Source: Reinekea blandensis MED297 (lineage in GTDB: Bacteria; Pseudomonadota; Gammaproteobacteria; Pseudomonadales; Natronospirillaceae). From it: a stretch of DNA of 64,000 bases. The stretch lies in contig NZ_CH724155.1 in the NCBI RefSeq assembly GCF_000153185.1, positions 203,369 through 267,368 of the forward strand, given 5' to 3'. Position numbers and translations under genes: made by a program. How positions within the stretch are numbered: the first letter of the stretch is position 1; the number at the start of each line of letters is the position of its first letter. The notes under the pieces were generated by a model. That model saw only the letters and a list, made by a program, of their open reading frames with translations, had not been told where the DNA came from and made no database searches. This document shows, piece after piece, positions 1 to 8,288 of this stretch.

Positions 1-428
1 CCGACCAGGGTGGTGTCGGTTCCGACCACCTGAGAGAACAGCGCAATGAAGAACACGGCGATTTTCGGGTTCAGGAACACAATCATGAAGCCGTCGCGCG
101 CGGCCTCCTTGGCTTCAACATCCGGCAGTTGCTGATTGGGATTGCTGCGACTCAATAAGCCCTTAATGCCCATCCAAAGCAAGTAACCCGCGCCGCCCCA
201 CTGCAGGATGGTAAAAAGAGTCTCTGAAGTCAGGATGACCACCGCCAAACCGGAAACACAAACAAAGGCGTACAAGCCGACACCAAGCCCATGAGTGATG
301 GCGGCGGTCATGCCCTGTCGACGACCGCCGGCCAGCGTGTGTTTCAGGACCACCGCTAAGGACGGTCCGGGAGACATCGCGCCGAGGGCGCAAATGCCAA
401 CGATAGTGAGCCAAGCGGTCAGGGTCAT
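1..428 (-). CDS. LysE/RhtB family amino-acid exporter (3' part outside window)
   Basis: The first 142 residues are visible, read from the ATG at 428; the C-terminus lies beyond base 1. The protein starts with a hydrophobic helix followed by the SPGPS motif (residues 19-23) typical of LysE/RhtB exporters, then KHTLAGGRRQG and further hydrophobic helices; FLNPK near residue 119 is also family-typical. The family exports amino acids or homoserine-type compounds through the inner membrane. Substrate cannot be told from sequence. The gene stands apart from its neighbour by about 65 bases. Confidence 0.85.
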   Translation of the reverse strand, partial: MTLTAWLTIVGICALGAMSPGPSLAVVLKHTLAGGRRQGMTAAITHGLGVGLYAFVCVSGLAVVILTSETLFTILQWGGAGYLLWMGIKGLLSRSNPNQQLPDVEAKEAARDGFMIVFLNPKIAVFFIALFSQVVGTDTTLV

Positions 429-493
429 AGCAGAATCTCGAGTTCGTTAAAGCAGCGATAGTAAGGGTGGATGGTGAATCGATTCAACGGGTT

Positions 494-883
494 TTAACTC
501 ACCCGGACTCCGGTGACCGGAAAAGGAGCGACCTGAGTACCTTGATGAAACACCACCTGCCAACCGATTGCGTTTTTCTGCCACAGGCTGCTGCGCAGGG
601 AGTACACCCCGTCATCATCTTTATCATGCGTAATGAAAGCACGGAAAATCAGCTGACACAGGCCGGGCGTCAGTTCTCTGAACTCAAAGTCCTGAACGGT
701 GGCATGCCAATCCTGCTCCGTCGGCAGCCGTTCAAGAATCTCGTCTCGCCCAAAGTAGGCACCGGAGGCACCAATCTCTTGAAAGTCTGGTGCAATCAGT
801 TCACACAATCGCTCTTTTGAATGGCGCACCTCAAACGTCAGCAGTGAGGTTTCCAGTTCGATCAGTTGGTTTTTCACCGTCAT
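494..883 (-). CDS. DUF4440/SnoaL-like (NTF2-fold) protein
   Basis: A 129-residue protein with the cone-shaped NTF2/SnoaL pattern: N-terminal helices (LIELETSLLTFEVRHSKERL), then a segment with DFQEIGASG, a mid-protein helix and a C-terminal beta-rich part ending in WQVVFHQGTQVA. Such DUF4440 proteins bind small ligands or are uncharacterised enzymes. Its start overlaps the end of the upstream methyltransferase gene by 53 bases, so the two are probably translated from one mRNA. Function unknown. Confidence 0.8.
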   Translation of the reverse strand: MTVKNQLIELETSLLTFEVRHSKERLCELIAPDFQEIGASGAYFGRDEILERLPTEQDWHATVQDFEFRELTPGLCQLIFRAFITHDKDDDGVYSLRSSLWQKNAIGWQVVFHQGTQVAPFPVTGVRVS

Positions 884-1523
884 CTGTGTTTCCTTTCAAA
901 GGGTTTCGTTTTCTGAAGGCACATTCCCAGGTTTTAAATTGCCGTTCTCCGGTTCGACCGTAGTGTCCCGTCCGAACCTCCAGTATTTCAAAAGCCGGTT
1001 CGACCAGGCTGACAATCTCGGTCAACGTCAATCTCGGATAGGTCTCAACCCAAGGGTCGTTCGGATCATCGGGGTGCTCAGCCGAGCCAATGGACGATAC
1101 CCAGACGCCACCGTCGGCCAGTAGCTGGTGGATGCATTGAACAAAGGCCGTGCGTGATTGCTGACTAAAGAAAGAGTGGAAACAGCCCTTATCCACAACG
1201 CCTGCAAAGGCGTGTTCTAGATGAGGCGCCTTGGTCACGTCAATGACCTTTGCTGGTAAAGTAAGTCCTCTGTCATGGGCGAGCGATTGAATGTGTTGAA
1301 CCGCGCTGGGTGCAATATCCGAGGCCGTTAACGACAACCCCTGCTGTGCCAGATAGACGGCGTTGTGCCCGAGGCCACTGCCAACTTCCAGCGAGGGTAA
1401 CGATGGGTCAAGGTGTCGAAGCACAAACTGACAAAACTCAATGTGCGGTTCGAGATCTTCCCAAGGCGGTGGCGAATCGTGTTGATAGCGATCGTCCCAA
1501 TCGTGTATCTGTTGTCCTTCCAT
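831..1523 (-). CDS. class I SAM-dependent methyltransferase
   Basis: A 230-residue protein. LEVGSGLGHN at residues 45-54 is the SAM-binding glycine motif I, preceded by the WDDRY and PPPWE segments seen in TPMT/TehB-type small-molecule methyltransferases. An acidic residue after TASD fits the ribose-binding position. The C-terminal 20-30 residues are rich in polar residues and overlap the start of the downstream DUF4440 gene. The methyl acceptor is not predictable; detoxification of a small thiol or metalloid is one possibility (inference). Confidence 0.85.
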   Translation of the reverse strand: MEGQQIHDWDDRYQHDSPPPWEDLEPHIEFCQFVLRHLDPSLPSLEVGSGLGHNAVYLAQQGLSLTASDIAPSAVQHIQSLAHDRGLTLPAKVIDVTKAPHLEHAFAGVVDKGCFHSFFSQQSRTAFVQCIHQLLADGGVWVSSIGSAEHPDDPNDPWVETYPRLTLTEIVSLVEPAFEILEVRTGHYGRTGERQFKTWECAFRKRNPLKGNTDDGEKPTDRTGNLTADV

Positions 1524-1540
1524 TCAGCCGTTCCTTGACG

Positions 1541-2347
1541 TTAAGACCCGGCCTCCGGACCGAGGTGTTCGGTAATGATTCGCCATTCATCGTCTTTGAC
1601 GAGCACCGTGGTGCCGCGACCGGAGCCCGAAGCCGGTTGCCCGTCGATGAGTCCCGTCCACTGAAAACGGTACAGGCAGATCGCGTCAGTATCCGTTTGT
1701 CGTACCCAATGCACATCACAAATGGCGTAAGTTTCATCTTCAATGATGACAAAGTTGCGTTGAAAAACCTTTCTGACTTCATCAATACCGCGAAAGGTGC
1801 CATTGCTAAAGGTGACACAAACATCGGCATGCATCAGCGGTTCAACGGCCGACCATTGTTGAGTGGCCAGCGCGGCTTCGTACTGCTTCATCAGCGCTTG
1901 CGGGGTTGCGTTCGATGGGGACTCTGGCCGGGCATTCGTTGCTGGCAGTTCCAGTGCGCGAAACGTTTCGATTGCGCCCTGTTTTTTATAAAAGGCTTGC
2001 GCGCTGTGGTTGTGTGCGCCGACAAACATCGAAACGGGCAAACCACGACGTTGAAGCCTGTTGAGAAAGTCGGTTGCGATACCGCGATTTCTGAACGCGG
2101 GGTCGGTATAAAGTCGTTTCACGAACACCCGCTCGGCCTGCTCCCGGTACAGACAAAACGCCACGATGCGAGCCTGCTGTTCATGAATCAACGCCTGATA
2201 TCCGTCTGCAAATAATTGATTCAGTTCCTGCTCGACGTCAGTTTTGGTCATCGACTGAGCCGCTTCTTCCTGAATAAAGTCGCAGGACAGTTCCGTCAGT
2301 TGAAGAAGAACGGAAGGCTCGAGTGGGGGTTGCAGAAGTTGTGTCAT
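1541..2347 (-). CDS. GNAT acetyltransferase fused to SnoaL-like domain
   Basis: A 268-residue two-domain protein, started at the internal ATG at 2347 (an in-frame ATG exists 15 bases upstream). Residues about 1-130 are a GNAT fold: RNRGIA at 86-91 is the acetyl-CoA pyrophosphate loop and HSAQAFYKKQGA the last GNAT helix. Residues about 150-268 form a SnoaL/DUF4440 domain (MKQYEAALATQQW, GTFRGIDEVRKVFQRNF). The fusion is uncommon and sits next to a stand-alone DUF4440 gene. It may acetylate a ligand bound by the second domain (inference). Confidence 0.8.
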   Translation of the reverse strand: MTQLLQPPLEPSVLLQLTELSCDFIQEEAAQSMTKTDVEQELNQLFADGYQALIHEQQARIVAFCLYREQAERVFVKRLYTDPAFRNRGIATDFLNRLQRRGLPVSMFVGAHNHSAQAFYKKQGAIETFRALELPATNARPESPSNATPQALMKQYEAALATQQWSAVEPLMHADVCVTFSNGTFRGIDEVRKVFQRNFVIIEDETYAICDVHWVRQTDTDAICLYRFQWTGLIDGQPASGSGRGTTVLVKDDEWRIITEHLGPEAGS

Positions 2348-2542
2348 TATTCCGGTTGGCATTCATGTAAAAGCGACCAGTATACAGATATGCAATCGTT
2401 GCATAAGGGTAAGGTTTGTTGGCTGAATGACGATATTGGTTTGGATGAACTTGATCGGTATCAAACCGGGCAAAAGATTGGCTTTATAGAATGATTCGCG
2501 CCAGTTCACACCAACCTTTCTTCAGATGCGAGAGCCCCACAG

Positions 2543-2737
2543 ATGTCCTGCAGTCACTGTACCGCGAACGCCGACCCAATGTACCCCGACATGAACAACA
2601 GCGCTCACCAGTTTCGTTGCCCAGGCTGCGGTGCCCTGCTTGATCGGTTCTGGCATGTTGGACGAACCTGGCGGGATTTTTATCTGGTGATTTGCCTGGT
2701 GTTTTTAGTGACCATAATCGTCGTGGCACTGCTGTAA
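2543..2737 (+). CDS. small zinc-ribbon protein with C-terminal membrane anchor
   Basis: A 64-residue open frame with CSHC at residues 3-6 and CPGC at 26-29, a four-cysteine zinc-ribbon layout, then a hydrophobic helix from about residue 46 to the C-terminus. It ends flush against the convergent GNAT gene. A weak GAGAG lies before the ATG. The cysteine pairs and the clean membrane segment argue it is a real gene, but I do not recognise the family and no function can be given. Confidence 0.55.
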   Translation: MSCSHCTANADPMYPDMNNSAHQFRCPGCGALLDRFWHVGRTWRDFYLVICLVFLVTIIVVALL

Positions 2738-3175
2738 TTAAGCGTCTGCCGTTTCTGCCCAGCGCATGACGTATTCTTCATGCGGTAGCTCATCATTCAT
2801 CTGCTCGCGGATGATTTCAAAGTCCTGCGCATGGTAAAACCGTTGCGCCGAATAGTTGTCCACAAAGCAACATAACTCCAGCGTCTGGTGGCGGTCTTTG
2901 GCGTGTTCGATCAGCGCGGTGCCAATGCCTTCGCGCTGATGCTCAACCTTCACAAACAACCCGTTAATGTGATGATCGGTCAGTGAAATAAACCCCATAA
3001 TCTTACCGTTGTGTTCAAACACAAACGATTTATTCAGCGGCAGCAGATCGTCGCGTACGCGTCGTTTATCGCGGGCAATGAAGGCCGGATCGATAAAAGG
3101 GTGCGCGATCAGGCTGGCATCGTGATAGATGTCCGCCAGCTCTGGAAAGTCAGTGTTCGTTGCTTTACGGATCAT
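2738..3175 (-). CDS. GNAT family N-acetyltransferase
   Basis: A 145-residue single-domain GNAT protein, started at the ATG at 3175, where MIRKATNTDFPEL begins the first strand (an upstream in-frame ATG at 3205 would add ten unlikely residues). HQREGIGTALIEHA carries the acetyl-CoA loop (Q/R-x-x-G-x-G/A) and FVDNYSAQRFYHAQDF the C-terminal signature. Substrate unknown. It is convergent with the small zinc-ribbon gene. Confidence 0.85.
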   Translation of the reverse strand: MIRKATNTDFPELADIYHDASLIAHPFIDPAFIARDKRRVRDDLLPLNKSFVFEHNGKIMGFISLTDHHINGLFVKVEHQREGIGTALIEHAKDRHQTLELCCFVDNYSAQRFYHAQDFEIIREQMNDELPHEEYVMRWAETADA

Positions 3176-3250
3176 GCTGCTGCTCCTTTGAGGTGCCCTG
3201 CGCAATTCGGTCAGTGTGTCCGAGTCTTTTCACGCATGAGTTGACGCCGG

Positions 3251-4180
3251 TCAGCCATCGGCAGTGATTCGCTCAATCAGTTCCTGCAGTACCGTGTCGG
3301 CCGCGTCGTTTTCGACCTGACAAGTGCCGGCTGCAGTGTGACCACCCCCACCGTACTCCAGACAGAGCTCGCCAACGTTGGTCTTCGAGGATCGATCCAG
3401 AATGGATTTACCGATGGCAAAGACGGTGTTCTGCTGTTTCAGTCCCCACATCCGGTGTATCGAAATGTTGCAATCCGGGAACAGCGCGTAAATCAAAAAC
3501 CGGTTGGTCGCCCAGATGGTGTCTTCATTTTGCAGGTCCAGTACGACGAGGTTTTTATGCACGCTTGCGCAGCGCCGAATCTGTTCATTGGCTTTGGGTT
3601 GATGATCCAGATACAACTCGACGCGTTCCTGAACGTCGGGCAGTTTCAGAATGTCATCGATGGGCATTTCGCGACACTTGTCGATCAACTCCATCATGAG
3701 CTGATAGTTGGAAATGCGGAACTCACGGAATCGTCCCAGTCCGGTTCGGGCGTCCATCAGAAAGTTCATCAGATCCCAGCCGCGCGGATCCAGAATGTCC
3801 TGTTTGCTGAACTGCGCTGAGTCGCCTTTGTCGACGGCGGCCATTAACTCATCGGAGATATTGGGAAACTTCTGTGCACCACCGTAGTAGTCGTAGACCA
3901 CCCGAGCCGCAGACGGGGCGTTTGGGTCGATGATGTGATTGTCGGCTTTTTCATTACGCAGGGTTTCAGACAGGTGGTGATCAAAGGCCAGGTAAGCCTG
4001 AGCCACGTAAGGCAGGTTGGTGGTGATGTCGCGTTCGGTGATGTCGATCTTGCCATCCTGCATGTCCTTAGGGTGAACAAACAAAATATCGTCGATCAGA
4101 TTCATTTCTTTCAACAGGGCGGCGCACACCAGGCCGTCAAAATCACTGCGGGTCACCAGTCGGTATTGAGCGTCAGACAT
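3251..4180 (-). CDS. DHH family phosphoesterase
   Basis: A 309-residue protein started at the ATG at 4180 (MSDAQYRLV). DFDG at residues 13-16 and DHH at 67-69 are metal-binding motifs of the DHH phosphoesterase superfamily, and EYGGGGH near residue 281 is the DHHA1 substrate-binding signature. Family members are exopolyphosphatases or nanoRNA/cyclic-dinucleotide phosphodiesterases; no nucleotide-sensing or membrane domain is fused here, so a cytosolic phosphodiesterase is likely. The gene is divergent from the MFS transporter. Confidence 0.85.
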   Translation of the reverse strand: MSDAQYRLVTRSDFDGLVCAALLKEMNLIDDILFVHPKDMQDGKIDITERDITTNLPYVAQAYLAFDHHLSETLRNEKADNHIIDPNAPSAARVVYDYYGGAQKFPNISDELMAAVDKGDSAQFSKQDILDPRGWDLMNFLMDARTGLGRFREFRISNYQLMMELIDKCREMPIDDILKLPDVQERVELYLDHQPKANEQIRRCASVHKNLVVLDLQNEDTIWATNRFLIYALFPDCNISIHRMWGLKQQNTVFAIGKSILDRSSKTNVGELCLEYGGGGHTAAGTCQVENDAADTVLQELIERITADG

Positions 4181-4317
4181 GACTCGGGGTTCTCTTGGCA
4201 ATGGACGTGCGCTTCAGTATAGGCACATTTCCGCGCGGCGCTGAAAATCCGTTGGCGCGCCCTTGCCTAAGGCATTATGATCCAGCGCCCTGCCTGACAA
4301 ACGACACCGGAGATTCG

Positions 4318-5523
4318 ATGCGACGCTTTCCCCTGCCTATTTGGATCATCCTGTCGGGTACGCTGCTGTTCGGCTTAAGCTACTTCATGACCTGGCCGTT
4401 TCTGGCCATTGTCCTGAAACGCGACTTTGCCATGAATCCAACGGAAATCGGTGCGGTGCTGTCGCTGGCCGCCTTTGTCGGTGCCGGGGCATCGCTCATT
4501 TCCGGCAATCTGTCGGATCGGTTTGGGCGCAAGGCGATCATACTGATTGCCAACACGGTGCTGGCGCTGGCCTTTGTCATGATGGCGACCGCCGATACCG
4601 CATTCTGGATCATCACCGGGGCTGTGCTGGTGATTTCGATGCGGCATATTGCCGATCCTCCGCGTCGAGCCCTGATCACGGATCTGATCTCCGATAAGGA
4701 CACCCGGGATCTGGCCTTTCATCTGAACTATTTTATGGTCAATGTCGGCGCGACGACCGGCCCATTCATCGCCCTGTTTTTCGGCATCTCAGCGCGGCAA
4801 TCGACCTTCTGGGTTTCCGCGGTAGTAATTGGGGCTTACACCCTGGCGCTGCTGGCGGCGCTGTGGCGCATTCCGAACCGACACGTAGGTGGCGAGCAGA
4901 CGCATTGGCGGGAAGTCGCCCGGGTGCTGGCGGCCGATCGGGTGTTCCGCTGGATGATGATTGGCAGCATTCTGGTCGCCTATACCTATGCCCAACAAGA
5001 CAGCTCGGTGGTGCAGTACCTGTCAAACTCATTGGATTATGAACAGGCGGCATTTTTCTTCAGCTTTGTGGTCGCCGGTAACTCGGCCACGGTGGTGTTG
5101 GCGCAGTTCCCATTACTGGCGGTGATGAAGCACTGGTCTTACGATGCGCGTATCCGCTTCGGGGTAACCGGATTTATGGCGGGCTTTATCGTCTACGCAC
5201 TGATCCCGGTGGACTGGCTGCCGGGCTGGGTCATTGGCACAGTGCTGCTCAGTGTCGGTGAAGCCGTTTTGTTTCCGACCTTAAATCTGAAAACCGATCA
5301 GATCGCGCCGGCCCATTTAAAGGGGACCTATTTCGGCGCCAGTAACCTCTATGCCCTGGGTTATGGACTGGGGCCGTTGTTCGGCGGCATGATGATCGGC
5401 GCCGGAACCGGCCCATTACTGTGGGTTGTCGCGGCGGCGATTTGTGTGTTGTCGATTCTGGCGCATGGCCGCAGCGCGGTGATGCAGAAACGACGCGATC
5501 TGCTGGGTGTGGAACCCACTTAG
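4318..5523 (+). CDS. MFS transporter (drug-efflux type)
   Basis: A 401-residue membrane protein with about 12 hydrophobic helices. The start is the ATG at 4318 (MRRFPLPIW); the frame is open further upstream but carries no membrane sequence there. GNLSDRFGRKAI between helices 2 and 3 is the MFS loop motif, with the arrangement of the MdtH/YceL type. It likely exports toxic compounds by proton antiport. It is followed after 21 bases by the DUF817 gene and may share its transcript. Confidence 0.85.
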   Translation: MRRFPLPIWIILSGTLLFGLSYFMTWPFLAIVLKRDFAMNPTEIGAVLSLAAFVGAGASLISGNLSDRFGRKAIILIANTVLALAFVMMATADTAFWIITGAVLVISMRHIADPPRRALITDLISDKDTRDLAFHLNYFMVNVGATTGPFIALFFGISARQSTFWVSAVVIGAYTLALLAALWRIPNRHVGGEQTHWREVARVLAADRVFRWMMIGSILVAYTYAQQDSSVVQYLSNSLDYEQAAFFFSFVVAGNSATVVLAQFPLLAVMKHWSYDARIRFGVTGFMAGFIVYALIPVDWLPGWVIGTVLLSVGEAVLFPTLNLKTDQIAPAHLKGTYFGASNLYALGYGLGPLFGGMMIGAGTGPLLWVVAAAICVLSILAHGRSAVMQKRRDLLGVEPT

Positions 5524-5544
5524 CCCTGAGAGGAACGAGACGCG

Positions 5545-6411
5545 ATGCTGTCATCACTGGATCAATGGCTGATGGACCCGGCCCGCGGACAAGGTCTGTC
5601 CGGGCTTCGTTTGGCGCTGTTTGAGTTTTGGATGTTTGGCTTAAAGCAGGCCCGGGCGTGCCTGTTTGCCGGAATGTTCTTCGTCTCGGTGTTTTTAATG
5701 CCGGCCGAAGGGGTTCTGAGTTTGTCGAAATACGACGCCCTGTTGTTGATTGCGCTGATTCTCCAGGCCGGTATGATTCTGTTGAAACTGGAGACCATGG
5801 ATGAGCTAAAGGCCGTTTGTCTGTTTCATCTGGTTGGGTTTGTGTTGGAAGTATTTAAAACGCATCCGGCGATCGGCAGTTGGACCTATCCCGGCAATGG
5901 CGCCTTCAAACTCTTTGGTGTGCCTCTGTTTTCCGGATTTATGTACGCCGCCGTTGGCAGTTATATGATTCAGGCTTGGCGTCTTTTTGATTTGCAGATT
6001 CACCATCATCCGCTCTACTGGATGGCCACCTTGACTGCAATATTGATCTACCTGAACTTTTTTACCCACCATTTTATCGGCGATTATCGCTGGTATCTGG
6101 CGGTGTTCGCGTTGGGGCTCTATGCGCGAACCGGCGTGACCTTCCGGCCGGTGCGTCGAGATCATCGGATGCCGCTGTTACTGGCGTTTGTGCTGATCGG
6201 ATTTTTCATCTGGCTGGCGGAGAATCTCAGCACGCTGTTGGGGATCTGGAAATACCCCGATCAACTCGGCGCCTGGAGTGTGGTGCATCTGTCGAAATGG
6301 AGTTCGTGGTCGATGCTGGTGATCATGACCTTTACTATTATTACTCATTTAAAGCATATCAAGGCCACGGTGCACATACCGTCGCCTGCAATACGGAGAT
6401 TAACGGAATGA
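5545..6411 (+). CDS. DUF817 integral membrane protein
   Basis: A 288-residue protein with roughly eight membrane helices. EVFKTHPAIGSWTYPG, LFSGFMYAAVGSYMIQ and ENLSTLLGIWKYPDQ match my recollection of DUF817 (YoaT-like) proteins, which resemble carotenoid-associated or lycopene cyclase-like membrane proteins in helix layout. Function is unknown. Its stop codon overlaps the start of the PagL-like gene (ATGA), indicating translational coupling with an envelope lipid enzyme. Confidence 0.8.
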   Translation: MLSSLDQWLMDPARGQGLSGLRLALFEFWMFGLKQARACLFAGMFFVSVFLMPAEGVLSLSKYDALLLIALILQAGMILLKLETMDELKAVCLFHLVGFVLEVFKTHPAIGSWTYPGNGAFKLFGVPLFSGFMYAAVGSYMIQAWRLFDLQIHHHPLYWMATLTAILIYLNFFTHHFIGDYRWYLAVFALGLYARTGVTFRPVRRDHRMPLLLAFVLIGFFIWLAENLSTLLGIWKYPDQLGAWSVVHLSKWSSWSMLVIMTFTIITHLKHIKATVHIPSPAIRRLTE

Positions 6412-6926
6412 CCCTTGGCAGTTGGAAGTCTTACTTTGCGAGCCTCAGCCTGTGCGCCTTGTTGTTGCCTATCGGGCCGGCGCTGGCCGAAGACTCTGCT
6501 TACGGCAAAGTGTTCATCGGCACGGTCGACAGCTTTCGTGACAATCAGGACAGTCAGTACGGCTTTGAAGTGCAGTTTGAGCAGGGCCTGACCCGTTACG
6601 ATTTTAAGCCGGTGGCCGGTTTGTTGCGGACCCGCGATGCGTCGCATTATCTGTACACCGGTGTGAGCCGCACGTCGGCTTTTACCAACAGCGGAACCGG
6701 TTTGTCACTGACCTTCAGTTTTGGTCCGGGCATTTATCTGCATGGTGACGGCGAAGATACCGACCTGGGCTATTGGCTGGAGTTTCGGACCAGTGCCGGG
6801 CTGTTGTGGACCTTTGCTGATGACACCCGCATCGGGGTGCACTTCGCACACCTGTCCAACGCTTCCCTGGCGCAGACCAACCCGGGAACTGAGTTGTTGA
6901 CGGTTACTTATGAGCTGCCCTTTTGA
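6408..6926 (+). CDS. pagL: lipid A 3-O-deacylase, PagL type
   Basis: A 172-residue outer-membrane barrel. The start at 6408 overlaps the previous stop and gives a signal peptide cleaved after PALA (residue 27). The C-terminal strand region holds the PagL triad: His148, Ser150 and Glu162 in HLSNAS...NPGTE, with the H+2/H+14 spacing known for PagL, and the protein ends in YELPF, a typical barrel terminus. The enzyme removes the 3-position acyl chain of lipid A in the outer membrane. Coupling to DUF817 suggests a shared envelope role (inference). Confidence 0.85.
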   Translation: MTLGSWKSYFASLSLCALLLPIGPALAEDSAYGKVFIGTVDSFRDNQDSQYGFEVQFEQGLTRYDFKPVAGLLRTRDASHYLYTGVSRTSAFTNSGTGLSLTFSFGPGIYLHGDGEDTDLGYWLEFRTSAGLLWTFADDTRIGVHFAHLSNASLAQTNPGTELLTVTYELPF

Positions 6927-6936
6927 CGAAGAGGTA

Positions 6937-7938
6937 CTAGCAGACGGCGGGGTTAAAGACGGCCAGTTTATTGCGGCCGAGTTCTTTGGCCCGGTACATC
7001 GCCTTGTCGGCATGGTCGAGCAGCGTATTGATGGCGTGGCCATGATCGGGGTACAGCGCGATACCGATGGTCCCGCTGATCTGTAAACGATGTCCGTCAA
7101 TGCCAAACGGTTCCGCCAGGGTGTGAATGATCTTTTCGCCGATCAGCATGGCGTCGTCAGCGTATGAAATCCGTTCGACTAAAATCAGAAACTCATCGCC
7201 GCCCAGGCGTCCCATGGTGTCATCGTCGCGCAGTATCGATTGCACGCGGAGCCCGACGGCTTTGAGCAAACGGTCTCCCACCAGGTGGCCGAAATGGTCG
7301 TTAACCTGCTTAAAATAATCCAGATCAAGAAACAGAAAAGCCATTTTCCCTTGCAGACGCTTGGCTCGGTAAATGGCCTGGCGCGCACGATCCTCTAATA
7401 AGTTGCGGTTAATCAGCCCGGTAATGCTGTCAAAATGCGCCAGCCGGGTAATGCGTTCTTCAAAGGTTAACCGTTGGGTGTCGTCGCGCATGGTCACGAG
7501 GGTCTGAGCAGGTTGACCGTTGACGGTCAGTCCCTCCGGCAGTGGAGAAAAGGCAACATCGACAGGAAACTGGGAGTTGTTCTGGCGCTGCGCTGTCCAG
7601 CTGAGATGTTGAACGGCACGGCCGGATTTAATGATTTGCAGAATCTGTTGCCGGCTGTTGGCCGGACGGTCTGAACTCGTAATCAGATGGCTCAGATGGT
7701 TGTTCAGCAGTTCGGATTTGTCGCACTGAAAATGCTGAACACTGTTTTTGTTGCAATGTACTGGGAATCCGTCCGGATTGAGTACCAGAAGCATATCGGG
7801 GGAGGCGTCGAACACGGCGGCCATTAGCCTGGCGGCTTCATCCGCTTGTTCGATTGTTGAGGATCGCACCCGCTTTTGTTGTGTTATGGGCGACATCTTG
7901 ACCATGGAATGTCCGCTGGCCGGTTGATTTTTGATCAA
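6937..7938 (-). CDS. PAS-GGDEF diguanylate cyclase
   Basis: A 333-residue protein. A PAS domain spans about residues 35-155 (FDASPDMLLVLNPDGF and a PAC-like tail MRDDTQRLTFEERI). The GGDEF domain follows, with the active site GGDEF at 246-250 and RDDD at 237-240, which fits the RxxD inhibitory site five residues upstream. It should make cyclic di-GMP from two GTP and be product-inhibited. No membrane helix is visible, so it is cytosolic. It is convergent with pagL across a 10-base gap. Confidence 0.92.
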   Translation of the reverse strand: MIKNQPASGHSMVKMSPITQQKRVRSSTIEQADEAARLMAAVFDASPDMLLVLNPDGFPVHCNKNSVQHFQCDKSELLNNHLSHLITSSDRPANSRQQILQIIKSGRAVQHLSWTAQRQNNSQFPVDVAFSPLPEGLTVNGQPAQTLVTMRDDTQRLTFEERITRLAHFDSITGLINRNLLEDRARQAIYRAKRLQGKMAFLFLDLDYFKQVNDHFGHLVGDRLLKAVGLRVQSILRDDDTMGRLGGDEFLILVERISYADDAMLIGEKIIHTLAEPFGIDGHRLQISGTIGIALYPDHGHAINTLLDHADKAMYRAKELGRNKLAVFNPAVC

Positions 7939-7996
7939 TGTAGCGCGATCCGGTAAGCGGCGGAAGGCGCCATTTCAAGTTTAATGTAGCGTTGTG

Positions 7997-8218
7997 TTAC
8001 TGCCCCAGTACGAACTGACGGGTCGCCTTTATCGCAATCAGGGCCAAAGGGGCGCTGTGCATCAGCAGATCAAAAATATCCAGCGGCTTTACCAGCGTTC
8101 CTTCACTCAGCATTCTCAGTTTTTCCACCAGATGCGGCTCGGGCTGCATGGGCGCGACGGCAAGAAAGAATCCGGCGATTAACAAAATCGGCCAGTCCAG
8201 CTGATCTATCCACATCAT
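7997..8218 (-). CDS. small two-helix membrane protein
   Basis: A 73-residue protein with a helix at about 8-24 (WPILLIAGFFLAVAP), a polar middle segment EPHLVEKLRMLSEGTLVKP, and a second hydrophobic stretch. The EPHLVEKLRML...PLDIFDLLMH pattern recurs in small proteins that databases often label 'RND transporter' without evidence. It is divergent from the CMD-family gene across a short AT-rich promoter region. Function unknown. Confidence 0.65.
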   Translation of the reverse strand: MMWIDQLDWPILLIAGFFLAVAPMQPEPHLVEKLRMLSEGTLVKPLDIFDLLMHSAPLALIAIKATRQFVLGQ

Positions 8219-8248
8219 ACATCGACCTATATCAAGAAATGATTTGTT

Positions 8249-8266
8249 TATTAGTTTATTCTAATA
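8249..8266. promoter_or_regulatory. AT-rich operator-like dyad
   Basis: Perfect 6-bp arms TATTAG/CTAATA separated by six bases lie in the divergent promoter between the small membrane protein and the CMD-family gene. Size and AT content resemble ArsR/BigR-type redox operators (family knowledge), but no such regulator is adjacent, so the assignment is tentative. Confidence 0.35.
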
Positions 8267-8288
8267 TAAAAATCCTGTCGAGGTGATC

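Noticed and set aside
1310..2215. Plus-strand ORF of 301 codons
   Set aside because: Antisense to the methyltransferase and GNAT-SnoaL genes, no domains; high-GC shadow.
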